Positions 17,913 through 26,998 of a stretch of DNA of 64,000 nt are shown here, one piece after another (positions within the stretch are counted from its first letter, which is position 1; every line of letters begins with the position of its first letter). Position numbers and translations under genes: made by a program. Source of the stretch: DASWJZ01 sp963761005 (GTDB lineage Bacteria; Pseudomonadota; Alphaproteobacteria; Rhizobiales; Afifellaceae). The notes beneath the pieces are model-generated. The model saw only the letters and a program-made list of their open reading frames with translations. It was not told the origin of the DNA and did no database searches. Where the stretch lies: assembly GCA_963761005.1 (NCBI GenBank), contig CAVXFK010000025.1, forward strand, positions 62,001-126,000, in the 5' to 3' direction.

Positions 17913-18737
17913 ATGTTCCGCCGCATGCCTCTTTCGGCGATGGTCGGGCTCTTCGGGGTCGGCTTCTATCTGTTCCTGGCGATCTTCGCCCCATTGATCG
18001 CGCCGCATCCGGTGTTCGAGGTCGTGGGGAAGGTCTGGGAGCCGCCCTCCTGGGCCTTTCCGCTCGGAACCGACAATATCGGCCGCGATCTTCTCTCGCG
18101 GCTCATCTGGGGCGCGCAGATCACGATCTTCATCGCCGCCACGGCGACCATTCTCTCCTTCGGGATCGGCGTGACGCTCGGCTTCTTCGCAGCGATCATG
18201 CGCGGCTGGGTCGATCAGGTTCTGTCGCGTCTGATCGACCTCTTGATGGCGATCCCGACGCTGATCTTCGCGCTCGTCGTGCTCTCCGTGCTGCCGACCG
18301 ACCTCTATGTGCTCATCCTGGTGATGGCAGTGCTCAATTCCACGCGTGTCTTTCGCATCAGCCGCGCCGTGGCGGTCGACATCGCCGTCATGGATTTCGT
18401 AGAGGCGGCGCGGCTCAGGGGCGAAGGCTGGGGCTGGACCATGTCGCGCGAGATATTGCCCAACGCTCTTTCGCCGCTCTTGGCGGAGCTCGGCCTTCGC
18501 TTTGCCTTCGCGGTGCTCTTCCTGTCGGCCCTCTCATTCCTCGGGCTCGGCGTGCAGCCGCCCGCAGCAGACTGGGGCTCGATGGTCAAGGAGAACAAGG
18601 ACGGGATAGTCTTCGGCATTTCCGCGGCACTCATTCCGGGCGCTGCGATCGCGACGCTCGCGATCTGCGTCAATCTCGTGGTGGATTGGGTGCTGAACCG
18701 CACGGCGAGCCTGAAGGGAGGGCGCGGCGATGTCTGA
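17913..18737 (+). CDS. ABC permease, DppC type
   Basis: This 274-residue permease has the DppC signature PLGTDNIGRDLLSRLIWGAQ and the EAA loop EAARLRGEGWGWTMSREILP, then FLSALSFLGLGVQPPAADWG. The ATG at 17913 is chosen because it follows the DppB stop by 4 bases and matches the family N-terminus; the frame is open upstream. Its 3' end overlaps the ATPase gene by 8 bases. It works with the DppB-type permease as a heterodimeric channel. Confidence 0.88.
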   Translation: MFRRMPLSAMVGLFGVGFYLFLAIFAPLIAPHPVFEVVGKVWEPPSWAFPLGTDNIGRDLLSRLIWGAQITIFIAATATILSFGIGVTLGFFAAIMRGWVDQVLSRLIDLLMAIPTLIFALVVLSVLPTDLYVLILVMAVLNSTRVFRISRAVAVDIAVMDFVEAARLRGEGWGWTMSREILPNALSPLLAELGLRFAFAVLFLSALSFLGLGVQPPAADWGSMVKENKDGIVFGISAALIPGAAIATLAICVNLVVDWVLNRTASLKGGRGDV

Positions 18738-20361
18738 TGTCATACTCGACGTCCGCGACCTCAAGATCGAAGCAACGATCCATCCGCCGGGCGAACCTTC
18801 GCGCGACGTCACCATCGTTGACGGCGTCTCGTTCACGCTCGGCAAGGGACACGTGCTCGGTTTGATCGGCGAGTCCGGTGCCGGCAAGTCGACAATCGGC
18901 CTCGCCGCGCTTGCATACGGTCGTGGCGGCTGCCGCATCGTCGGCGGCGAGGTGCGGCTCGACGGGATCGACATCCTGAAGCTCAGCCGTGCCGACGTTC
19001 GCGACATTCGCGGCGACCGGGTCTCCTACGTTGCACAGTCGGCCGCTGCTGCCTTCAACCCGGCGCGCACGATCGGGGACCAGGTGGTCGAAGCGGCAGT
19101 GCGGCATGGCCTGATGGCCCGCGGCGAGGCGCACCGCCGCGCCATCGAACTTTTCCGCGTCCTCGGGCTTCCGTCGCCCGAGACATTCGGCAGCCGCTAT
19201 CCGCACCAGGTCTCCGGAGGCCAGCTGCAACGAGCCATGACCGCGATGGCGCTCTGCCCGAAGCCCGACCTGATCGTTTTCGATGAGCCGACGACGGCGC
19301 TCGACGTGACCACGCAGATCGACGTGCTCGCCGCCATCAAGCGCGCAATCGAGGAGACCGGCACCGCGGCGCTCTACATCACCCACGACCTCGCCGTCGT
19401 GGCGCAAGTCTCCGACGACATCATGGTGCTCCGCTATGGCAAGACCGTGGAATACGGCTCGGTGCAGCAGATCATCGAGGCGCCCAAGGAGGACTACACG
19501 ACGCGGCTCGTGTCGATTCGCAAGACGCTGAAAGAGGCCGCGACGGATCAGTCGTCCGCGCTCCTCAAGGTCGAACACGTGGACGCGTCCTACGCCACCG
19601 TTAAGGTCCTGCATGACGTGACGCTGCACGTGCCGCCGGGGCAGACGCTCGCAGTGGTCGGGGAGTCCGGATCGGGCAAATCGACGCTCGCGCGCGTGGT
19701 GACGGGCCTGCTGCCGCCGAGCGGTGGCTCGGTCGCCTTCGACGGCAAGCCGCTGGCGCCGGCGCTCAAGGATCGCAGCCGCGAGGAGCTGCGGGCGCTG
19801 CAGATGATTTACCAGATGGCCGACGTCGCGATGAACCCGCGCCAGACGATCCGGCAGATCATCGGCCGGCCGCTCCAGTTCTATTTCGGCATACGCGGGG
19901 CGGAGAAGACGCGGCGCATCGAAGAGCTCCTCGACCATATCGAGCTCACCCGCGATCTGATCGACCGCTATCCCGCGGAGCTCTCCGGCGGTCAGAAGCA
20001 GCGCGTCTGCATCGCCCGCGCGCTAGCCGCGAACCCCAAGCTCATCATCTGCGACGAGCCGACCTCGGCGCTCGATCCACTCGTGGCCAACGGTATCTTG
20101 AAGCTCCTGATGAAGCTGCAGGCCGAAACCGGGGTCTCATATCTCTTCATAACGCACGACATCGCGACGGTTCGGGCGATCGCCAATTCCATTGCGGTCA
20201 TGTACCGCGGCCGCCTCGTTCGGTTTGGCCCGAAGGACAAGGTCCTCACTCCCCCCTTCGACGACTATACGGACCTCCTATTGTCCTCGGTTCCGGAGAT
20301 GGAGATCGGCTGGCTGGAGAAGGTTCTGGAGCATCGACGCATGGAAAGCGCCGGGAACTAA
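18730..20361 (+). CDS. Fused DppD-DppF ABC ATPase (two nucleotide-binding domains)
   Basis: This 543-residue protein has two complete ATPase domains. The first (about 1-265) has Walker A GESGAGKST, signature VSGGQLQRAMTAMAL and Walker B LIVFDEPTTALDVTTQ. The second (about 275-543) has Walker A GESGSGKST, signature LSGGQKQRVCIARAL and Walker B LIICDEPTSALDPL. DppD and DppF are usually separate proteins, but fused forms are common in rhizobia. It energises the importer encoded upstream. A palindromic repeat element follows the stop. Confidence 0.9.
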   Translation: MSDVILDVRDLKIEATIHPPGEPSRDVTIVDGVSFTLGKGHVLGLIGESGAGKSTIGLAALAYGRGGCRIVGGEVRLDGIDILKLSRADVRDIRGDRVSYVAQSAAAAFNPARTIGDQVVEAAVRHGLMARGEAHRRAIELFRVLGLPSPETFGSRYPHQVSGGQLQRAMTAMALCPKPDLIVFDEPTTALDVTTQIDVLAAIKRAIEETGTAALYITHDLAVVAQVSDDIMVLRYGKTVEYGSVQQIIEAPKEDYTTRLVSIRKTLKEAATDQSSALLKVEHVDASYATVKVLHDVTLHVPPGQTLAVVGESGSGKSTLARVVTGLLPPSGGSVAFDGKPLAPALKDRSREELRALQMIYQMADVAMNPRQTIRQIIGRPLQFYFGIRGAEKTRRIEELLDHIELTRDLIDRYPAELSGGQKQRVCIARALAANPKLIICDEPTSALDPLVANGILKLLMKLQAETGVSYLFITHDIATVRAIANSIAVMYRGRLVRFGPKDKVLTPPFDDYTDLLLSSVPEMEIGWLEKVLEHRRMESAGN

Positions 20362-20382
20362 AGGGCGATGAGGCAGGACGCT

Positions 20383-20501
20383 GTCATCCTCGGGCGGAGC
20401 GAAGCGGAGGCCCGAGGACACGGGGGGCGTCTCGGCGCAACCTGGCTGCGGCGGCAAGGTCCCTTGGTCTTCGTATCGCGCTTCACGCGTCCGGGGATGA
20501 C
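20383..20501. repeat. Intergenic palindromic repeat element
   Basis: A 119-base element is bounded by GTCATCC (20383-20389) and its complement GGATGAC (20495-20501). Inside is a stem TCCTCGGGC/GCCCGAGGA (20387-20395 with 20410-20418) around a GGAGCGAAGCGGAG loop. This resembles the dispersed palindromic repeats seen between genes in many alphaproteobacteria. It separates the importer genes from betC and could end or stabilise the upstream transcript. No second copy was noticed in this window. Confidence 0.55.
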
Positions 20502-20549
20502 GCCGGCCGAGGTCCGGACCAAGCTGACCTGAAGCGAGGAACCTGCGCC

Positions 20550-22046
20550 GTGCAGCCGAACCTTCTGATTCTCATGGTCGACCAGCTGAACGGAACCTTC
20601 TTTCCCGATGGGCCGGCGCCGTTTCTGCACGCGCCCCATCTCGGACGCCTCGCCGAGCGCTCGGTCCGCTTCAACGCCAACTATTGTGCGAGCCCGCTTT
20701 GCGCGCCATCGCGCGCGGCCTTCATGTCGGGGCAGCTCCCCTCCCGGACCGGCGTCTACGACAACGCCGCCGAATTTCCTTCCGCGATCCCGACCTTCGC
20801 GCACTATCTGCGCCGGCTCGGCTACCGCACCGTTCTTTCCGGCAAGATGCATTTCGTCGGCCCCGATCAGCTTCACGGCTTCGAGGAGCGGCTGACGACC
20901 GACATCTACCCGGCGGATTTCGGATGGACGCCGGACTGGACCAAGCCTGAGGAGCGGATCGACTGGTGGTACCACAATCTCGCGTCCGTCACCGACGCCG
21001 GCGTGGCTGAGATGACCAACCAGCTCGAATATGACGACGAGGTTGCGCACTTCGCCCGGCAACAGATCTTCGACTTCGCCCGGAAAGGCGGGCGCCCGTT
21101 CTGCTTGACCGTCAGCTTCACCCATCCCCACGATCCCTATGTCATGCGGCGGCGCTACTGGGATCTCTACGAGGGCGTCGACTTGCCAATGCCCGCTGCG
21201 GCAATCGCCTATGAGGATCAGGACGCGCATTCGCGCCGGATTCTGGATTCGTGCGACTGGCGGCGCTTTACGATCGGCGAGGCGCATGTGCGTGCTGCAC
21301 GCCGCGCCTACTTCGCCGCCGTCTCCTACCTCGACGAGATGATCGGCACCCTCCTTGAGACATTGAAGACGTGCGGCTTCGCAGACGATACGGTTGTTCT
21401 TTTTACCTCCGACCATGGCGACATGCTCGGTGAGCGCGGCCTGTGGTTCAAGATGAACTTCTTCGAGGGGAGCGCGCGCGTGCCGCTGATGATGGCCGCG
21501 CCGGGATTCGGATCGCGCAGCGTCGCCTATCCGACGAGCCTCCTCGACGTGCTGCCGACTTTGGTGGAACTCGCCGGTGGCTCGGTCTCCGATGTGCCGA
21601 CCCCGCTCGACGGCCTCAGCCTCGTGCCTCTCGCGTCGGGCGCGAACGGGTCAGGGCGTCGTGTCGTCGCCGAATATGCCGCCGAAGGCGCGATCGCACC
21701 GATCGTCATGATCCGCGAGGGCGCTCACAAGTTCATCTACAGCGAGCCCGACCCACCCCTCCTCTTCGACCTTGCCGGCGATCCCATGGAGCGGCGCAAC
21801 CTCGCCGACGACGCGAAGCGCGTGGATCGTTTTCGCGTCGCAACCCTCGACCGCTGGAACCTCGACGCCTTCAATGCCGATGTGCTCGCAAGTCAGGCGC
21901 GGCGGCACGTCGTCTACGCTGCGCTTCGGAACGGGAACTACTTCCCGTGGGACTTCCAGCCGCTGCAAAAGGCGTCTGAGCGCTACATGCGAAATCACTT
22001 GGACCTCAACCAGCTTGAGGCCTCGGCCAGATTCCCGCCCTCCTAG
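20550..22046 (+). CDS. betC: Choline-sulfatase
   Basis: This 498-residue sulfatase should cleave choline-O-sulfate to choline and sulfate. It has the formylglycine site CAPSR (residues 51-55) within NYCASPLCAPSRAAFMSG, the metal-site start LLILMVDQLNG and the later FTSDHGDMLGERGLWFKM. The BetC-type C-terminus reads NGNYFPWDFQPLQKASERYM. No signal peptide is visible, as expected for cytoplasmic BetC. The start is GTG with GCGAGGA 9 bases upstream. Its place after the carnitine genes and importer makes a quaternary-amine utilisation island. No betA, betB or BetI homologue is present here. Confidence 0.9.
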   Translation: MQPNLLILMVDQLNGTFFPDGPAPFLHAPHLGRLAERSVRFNANYCASPLCAPSRAAFMSGQLPSRTGVYDNAAEFPSAIPTFAHYLRRLGYRTVLSGKMHFVGPDQLHGFEERLTTDIYPADFGWTPDWTKPEERIDWWYHNLASVTDAGVAEMTNQLEYDDEVAHFARQQIFDFARKGGRPFCLTVSFTHPHDPYVMRRRYWDLYEGVDLPMPAAAIAYEDQDAHSRRILDSCDWRRFTIGEAHVRAARRAYFAAVSYLDEMIGTLLETLKTCGFADDTVVLFTSDHGDMLGERGLWFKMNFFEGSARVPLMMAAPGFGSRSVAYPTSLLDVLPTLVELAGGSVSDVPTPLDGLSLVPLASGANGSGRRVVAEYAAEGAIAPIVMIREGAHKFIYSEPDPPLLFDLAGDPMERRNLADDAKRVDRFRVATLDRWNLDAFNADVLASQARRHVVYAALRNGNYFPWDFQPLQKASERYMRNHLDLNQLEASARFPPS

Positions 22047-22109
22047 CCGCCTGGCATCGCATGGGCGCGACCGGTGACATGGACTCCAGTCCGGCAATCG
22101 AGCGTCCAC

Positions 22110-24014
22110 TCACTCCTCCGGGAGCCAGACGAGCATTCGCCCCGGCCCGCGATTGTTCCACAAATAGTAGGGGATCGCCGTCCAGCGGTTCGGCGTTTCG
22201 GCGGGCGGAGCTTCGCGATAGAGCCGGCCGTTCCAGTCCTCGACGATCGCCCTTTTGCCGTTTGCCGAGAGGGTAACAATTCCGTCGAAGAGGTCGTCTC
22301 GTTTGACCGCCTCGATCGCGGCGTTGCGCGGCACCCGCGCTTCGCTCGGCGCGGCGGCGGGATTGTCGGCATCCTCGGCACAGTAGACGAACGGCCCGCG
22401 CCTGAGGCACACGCGTCCGATATCCGCCTTCACATTGGGATGCGCGTAGACGCGCTCGACGGGCATCGGCAGATCGAGCTTGACTACATCGCCCTTTGAC
22501 CACGTGCGGCGGATCGCAACGTAGCCATTCTTTGAGTTGGCGGCGACATCGAAGGTCTCATTGTTGACCCGGAGTGACGCCTCGCCAGCCCAGCCAGGCA
22601 CGCGGAGCTTTAGCGTGAACTCGTACGCCGTCTCCGGATCGATGCTGACGCAGATCGCACCGGACCACGGATATTCGCTCTCCTCCTTTATCCGCACCCC
22701 GGTTCCGTTCAGCGCGATCCGCGTGCTTGTTCCGCCGTAGAGGTGGATGGCGACCTCCTCGTCGCCTGTCGAATAGAAATAGCCGCCGACGGACGCGATC
22801 AGCCGCGACACGTTCATCGTGCAGCAGGGGCAAGTGTGCCAAGCCCAGCGGGTGTGGGTGCCGTCGCTCTCGAGTGGATTCTGATAGAAATAGTGCTCGC
22901 CGCCTCGCGACAGGCCGGAGAGCGCACCGTTGTAGAGCGCGAGCTCGAGCACGTCGGCATACTTGCCGTCGAGGTCGAGATTGAGCATGCGCTGCGCCCA
23001 GAAGATGAGCGCGACGGCGGCACAGGTCTCGGCATAAGCGGTGTCGTTGGGAAGATCGTAGTCGGTGGTGAAGCCTTCATTCGCTGCCGCCGGACCGAGC
23101 CCGCCGGTCACATACATGCGCCGCGCGGTCACGTCGTCCCACAGCACTTCGCAGGCACGCTTCAGCGCGGCGTCACCGAGATCGGCGGCGAGGTCGGCCA
23201 TGGCCGTGTACATGTATATCGCGCGGACGGCGTGCCCGACGGCCTTGTCCTGCTCGCGAACGGGCTTGTGCGACTGGTTGTATTCATAGGTCTTCGCCCA
23301 GAACGATTCCAGGTTCTCGCCTCGCGCCTTCGCCTCGACGTCAAAATAGTGCGGCTGTCTTCCGCGCTCGTTGATGAAATAGGCGGCAAGATCGAGGCGG
23401 CGGCGATCCTTGGTCAGATGGTAGAGCTTGATCAGCGCGAGCTCGATCTCCTGGTGACCAGGATAGCCGTGCTTTTGCTCCGGCCCCGGCCCAAAGACGC
23501 TGGCGACGTGATCGACATACTTCTCCATGATGTCGAGCAGGCGCCGGCGTCCGGTCGCGAGAAAATAGGCGATCGCGCCTTCCAGCATATGACCGGCGCA
23601 ATAAAGCTCATGATTGTCGCGGAGATTGGTCCAGCGGTTCTCGACCTCGCGGCCGATGTACCAGCAATTCAGATACCCGTCGGGAAGCTGCGCCGCCGCA
23701 AGCCAATCCGTGATTTCGTCGATCTCGGCCTCGATCGTCGGATCACGACGATGCGATAGCGCGTAGCTCGCCGCCTCGATCCATTTGCCGACGTCGGAGT
23801 CCCAGAAAATCTGCGTCGTGAAGTTGTGGCGGCTGCGCGGGATGCGAAGCGGCGGCGGAGGCTGCGGTACTTTGAGCGAATTGAGAATACCGTGCGCTCC
23901 GAGCTGCCGATATTGGCTTGGGATGGTTCGCGTGAGCACCGTTTCAAGTCGCTCGCGCCAGAACCTGCCGTCGACGTTGACCTCGTTGAATCTGACCGGC
24001 GCGTATCTACGCAT
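22110..24014 (-). CDS. Beta-L-arabinofuranosidase, GH127
   Basis: This 634-residue enzyme of the DUF1680/GH127 family removes terminal beta-L-arabinofuranosyl residues. Alignment by eye to the bifidobacterial enzyme HypBA1 places the zinc ligands at Glu329 and Cys331 (in AYAETCAAVA), and Cys397 and Cys398 (in WHTCPCCTMNVSR). One of the latter would be the nucleophilic cysteine, and Glu313 would be the acid/base. There is no signal peptide, so substrates must be imported first. It is the last gene of a five-gene operon (binding protein, two permeases, LacI regulator, GH127), 20 bases after the regulator. Confidence 0.9.
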   Translation of the reverse strand: MRRYAPVRFNEVNVDGRFWRERLETVLTRTIPSQYRQLGAHGILNSLKVPQPPPPLRIPRSRHNFTTQIFWDSDVGKWIEAASYALSHRRDPTIEAEIDEITDWLAAAQLPDGYLNCWYIGREVENRWTNLRDNHELYCAGHMLEGAIAYFLATGRRRLLDIMEKYVDHVASVFGPGPEQKHGYPGHQEIELALIKLYHLTKDRRRLDLAAYFINERGRQPHYFDVEAKARGENLESFWAKTYEYNQSHKPVREQDKAVGHAVRAIYMYTAMADLAADLGDAALKRACEVLWDDVTARRMYVTGGLGPAAANEGFTTDYDLPNDTAYAETCAAVALIFWAQRMLNLDLDGKYADVLELALYNGALSGLSRGGEHYFYQNPLESDGTHTRWAWHTCPCCTMNVSRLIASVGGYFYSTGDEEVAIHLYGGTSTRIALNGTGVRIKEESEYPWSGAICVSIDPETAYEFTLKLRVPGWAGEASLRVNNETFDVAANSKNGYVAIRRTWSKGDVVKLDLPMPVERVYAHPNVKADIGRVCLRRGPFVYCAEDADNPAAAPSEARVPRNAAIEAVKRDDLFDGIVTLSANGKRAIVEDWNGRLYREAPPAETPNRWTAIPYYLWNNRGPGRMLVWLPEE

Positions 24015-24034
24015 TGATCATTCCCTCTGTGTCA

Positions 24035-25123
24035 TCAGTCGACCGGCGTGGATGGGAGAGCGGCACCGCACGAGCGGCGCACGACAAGCGTGCAGGGAAG
24101 CCGCTCGACACCGCGCAAACGCTTTCCGCGAATGCGCTCGAGCAGACTTTGGCCGGCGCGTCTGCCGAGATCCTTCAGATTCATGTCGACGCTGGTCAGG
24201 GGCGGTCGGCTCGCTTCCGCCATGACTTCCCAATTGTCGAAACCGACAATCGAGACTCCGTCGGGAACCGCGATGCCACGCTCGCGGAGAGCGTCCGCGG
24301 CACCGCGCGCGATCTGATCATTGCCGCAAAAGAGCGCGTCCGGCGGCATCTCCGGCCCGCGAAACAGGCGCGCCATGGCCTCGCGACCCCATGCCTCCGA
24401 CCAGACGCCCGGCAGATAGAAATCTTTCGGCGCTGCGATCCCGGCGCGGGCGAGCGTCTTTTGGTAGCCGGCACGGCGCAGCCGCACAGCCTCGAACCGC
24501 TCCGGTCCGGTGACATGGGCGATCCGCCGTCGGCCGAGGTCGACCAAGTGCTGCGTTGCAAGCGCGGCGCCTCCCTCATCGTCGGGGAGCAGACAAAAGG
24601 CATCCGGATCGTCGACCTGCGAGAAGACATAGATTACCGGTACATCGGAGGCGGTCAGCCTCAGCATAGGACGCCGGTCGGCACGCCGGGCCGTGACGAC
24701 GATGCCGTCCACGCGCTTTCCAAGCAGCGATTCGACATGCTGCGCTTCGCGCTCGGGATCATCGGTCGCGTTGCACATGAAGACCGACATGCGGCTGTCG
24801 GTCAGGCACTCCTCGAGCCCCTCCATGATCGGCATGGTGAAGCGGCCGAAGCTGTCGGTCGAAATCAGCCCGACCGTCAGGCTCTGACCCCGATGCAGGC
24901 TGTGAGCGAGATCGTTCGGGCGGAAGCCCAGCTCACGCGCGATCGTTATCACCCTGTCGCGAGTCTCCTGCCTGAGGCTGCCGCTGTTGTTGAGTGCCTT
25001 GGAGACGGTGCCGACGCTAACCTCGGCGAGCCGCGCCACGTCCCGGATCGACAGGCGGGCCCGCCGGGTCGGCTCAACGCTGTCCGCCGGGTCGTCAGGC
25101 GCCGCGCTGCTGTCTTCGTTCAT
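24035..25123 (-). CDS. LacI-family transcriptional regulator of the arabinoside operon
   Basis: This 362-residue protein has an N-terminal helix-turn-helix (SIRDVARLAEVSVGTVSKAL) and hinge, then a sugar-binding sensor (LTVGLISTDSFGRFTMPIME; VPDGVSIVGFDNWEVMAEAS). About 25 residues precede the helix-turn-helix, so a later start is possible. It sits inside the operon between the permease genes and GH127, so it is probably autoregulated. The likely ligand is an arabinose-containing sugar. A candidate operator is the palindrome at 28384-28395 upstream of the operon. Confidence 0.88.
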   Translation of the reverse strand: MNEDSSAAPDDPADSVEPTRRARLSIRDVARLAEVSVGTVSKALNNSGSLRQETRDRVITIARELGFRPNDLAHSLHRGQSLTVGLISTDSFGRFTMPIMEGLEECLTDSRMSVFMCNATDDPEREAQHVESLLGKRVDGIVVTARRADRRPMLRLTASDVPVIYVFSQVDDPDAFCLLPDDEGGAALATQHLVDLGRRRIAHVTGPERFEAVRLRRAGYQKTLARAGIAAPKDFYLPGVWSEAWGREAMARLFRGPEMPPDALFCGNDQIARGAADALRERGIAVPDGVSIVGFDNWEVMAEASRPPLTSVDMNLKDLGRRAGQSLLERIRGKRLRGVERLPCTLVVRRSCGAALPSTPVD

Positions 25124-25135
25124 CGCGAACTATTC

Positions 25136-26023
25136 CTACTTCACCGCGCCGCTCAGGAAGCCGGACACGTAGTATTTCTGCAGAAGGACGTAGATCAGCA
25201 TGCAGGGGACGATCGCAATGATGATGCCGGCCTGCAGCGCGCCCCAATCGACCGTGCCGAAGTGCCCGAGCCTTACGCTGACCAGCAGAATCGGAACGGT
25301 GAATTTGGTCTCGTTGCTCATCACGATCAGCGCGCCGATGAATTCGTTCCACGACATGATGAAGGCGAAGAGCACGACCGTGACGATCCCCGACCTGACC
25401 GCAGGAATAAAGATCCGCCAAAGCATCTGCCAGGTCGTGCACCCATCGATGACCGCAGCCTCTTCCAACTCGCGTGGGATACCCTCGAAGTTGAGGCGCA
25501 TCAGATAGACGCTGAAGGGAAGCTGAAGCACCGTATGAATGATGGCGAGGCCAACATAGGTATTGGCGAGCCCGAGCGGAACGAACATGAGGTAGAGGGG
25601 CGTCAGCAGCGCCTGATAGGGGATCATCAGCCCTAACAGCAGGGTCAGGAACAGAAACTCCTTGGCCGGGACGTCAAACCGCGCCAACCCGAAGCCGGCA
25701 GGCACGGCGAGCCCGAGGCAGAACGCGATCGTCAGGAGCGCCACCGCGAAGCTGTTGAACACGTAAGTCAGCAAGCCGGCCTGATAGCCGAAGACCTTGG
25801 CGTAGTTCTCAAGGCTTAGAGTATGGGGGAAATAGTGCGGCGGGATCCCCGATGCTTCCGCCGGAGTTTTGATCGACGCGAAGAACGACATCACGATCGG
25901 AAAGAGCATCATCGCGACGAGAAAGACGCAGACGGCGGCGACGAGATAGACCCTGGCGCCGTGGACCAATCGAAACCTGAGGACCAGCGGCCGTCCCTCG
26001 AGGACATCGGAGGCCGCGCTCAC
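25136..26023 (-). CDS. ABC sugar permease (MalG/AraQ type)
   Basis: This 295-residue inner-membrane permease has the EAA loop EEAAVIDGCTTWQMLWRIF and the CUT1 segments MMLFPIVMSFFASIKTPAEA and PYQALLTPLYLMFVPLGLAN. The start is the GTG at 26023, which overlaps the stop of the preceding permease as GTGA; the long open frame upstream is only a shadow of that gene. It pairs with the upstream permease. No ATPase gene is present in this operon, so a shared ATPase (for example a MalK/UgpC type from elsewhere) must be used. Confidence 0.87.
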   Translation of the reverse strand: MSAASDVLEGRPLVLRFRLVHGARVYLVAAVCVFLVAMMLFPIVMSFFASIKTPAEASGIPPHYFPHTLSLENYAKVFGYQAGLLTYVFNSFAVALLTIAFCLGLAVPAGFGLARFDVPAKEFLFLTLLLGLMIPYQALLTPLYLMFVPLGLANTYVGLAIIHTVLQLPFSVYLMRLNFEGIPRELEEAAVIDGCTTWQMLWRIFIPAVRSGIVTVVLFAFIMSWNEFIGALIVMSNETKFTVPILLVSVRLGHFGTVDWGALQAGIIIAIVPCMLIYVLLQKYYVSGFLSGAVK

Positions 26024-26895
26024 GTACGCGCCCTCGGCCGTGTCATCGCGATCTGAATCGAGGCGCCTAAAGCAATGACCGCGGTCAGGATGACTGCGAG
26101 CGCCGAGCCGTATCCCAGTTTGAAAAAGATGAATGAGTTCTGGTACATCCAATAGACCGACGTGAACGTTTTCCCAGCCGGTCCGCCCGAAGTCATGATG
26201 TAGAACTGGTCGAAAGCGAGCATCGACCCGATGGCGCTGATGAGCGTCGCGAGCAGGATCGTGCGATAGCTGAGCGGCAGAATGATGCGGCGGACGCGCT
26301 GCCCGTAGCTCGCCCCGTCGATCATCGCGGCCTCTATGATCTCGGTGTCGATCGCCTGGATCTGGGCGACGAACAGAATCATCCCGAACCCCACCACCTT
26401 CCAGGTCACCGAGATGATGATGGCCCAGAGCGCAACGTCGGCATCGGTGAACCAAACGATCGGGCTTGCGATGATGTGCAGGTCGACGAGAAGCTGATTG
26501 AACAGCCCGACCTGCTGGTCGAAAAGCCACCACCACAAGAGGCTGGACGTGCCAAGTCCGATCACGACCGGAAGGAAAATCACTGCGCGCGTGAACTGTT
26601 TCAGGCGCGTGTTCTCAGCCGTCAGCAGGGCGAACAGAAAGCCGAGGCCCATGAGAATTGGCGTGATGTAGAGCGTGTATTTGATCGTGAACAACAGCGA
26701 CGAAACCGCCGTGGGGTCCCTGAAAGCCTTGACGTAGTTCGCGAGGCCGACAAACCGCGCCCCGCCGAGAAGCGATGCGTTGGTCAAAGACGTCCACACA
26801 AGTCGGAAGAACGGGTAGATGACGAACGCGGCGGCGAACATGAGCGCCGGCAGCACGTAGATGAGGCCGACATATCTGCCGCGTGCCGAATTCAT
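26020..26895 (-). CDS. ABC sugar permease (MalF/UgpA type)
   Basis: This 291-residue permease begins MNSARGRYVGLIYVLPALMF and has the EAA loop EAAMIDGASYGQRVRRIILP. About six hydrophobic segments fit the usual topology. It lies 103 bases after the binding-protein gene and overlaps the second permease gene by 4 bases. It belongs to the importer of the GH127 operon. Confidence 0.87.
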   Translation of the reverse strand: MNSARGRYVGLIYVLPALMFAAAFVIYPFFRLVWTSLTNASLLGGARFVGLANYVKAFRDPTAVSSLLFTIKYTLYITPILMGLGFLFALLTAENTRLKQFTRAVIFLPVVIGLGTSSLLWWWLFDQQVGLFNQLLVDLHIIASPIVWFTDADVALWAIIISVTWKVVGFGMILFVAQIQAIDTEIIEAAMIDGASYGQRVRRIILPLSYRTILLATLISAIGSMLAFDQFYIMTSGGPAGKTFTSVYWMYQNSFIFFKLGYGSALAVILTAVIALGASIQIAMTRPRART

Positions 26896-26998
26896 GGTCG
26901 ATCCGAGAAATCAGGGCTCAAGCTTGTGCATGACCGCGAGCCCCGGCTGACACGGCGGGGAGGATTGCCGAACAGTCGAAGCTCGCTCGCCGTTACCT

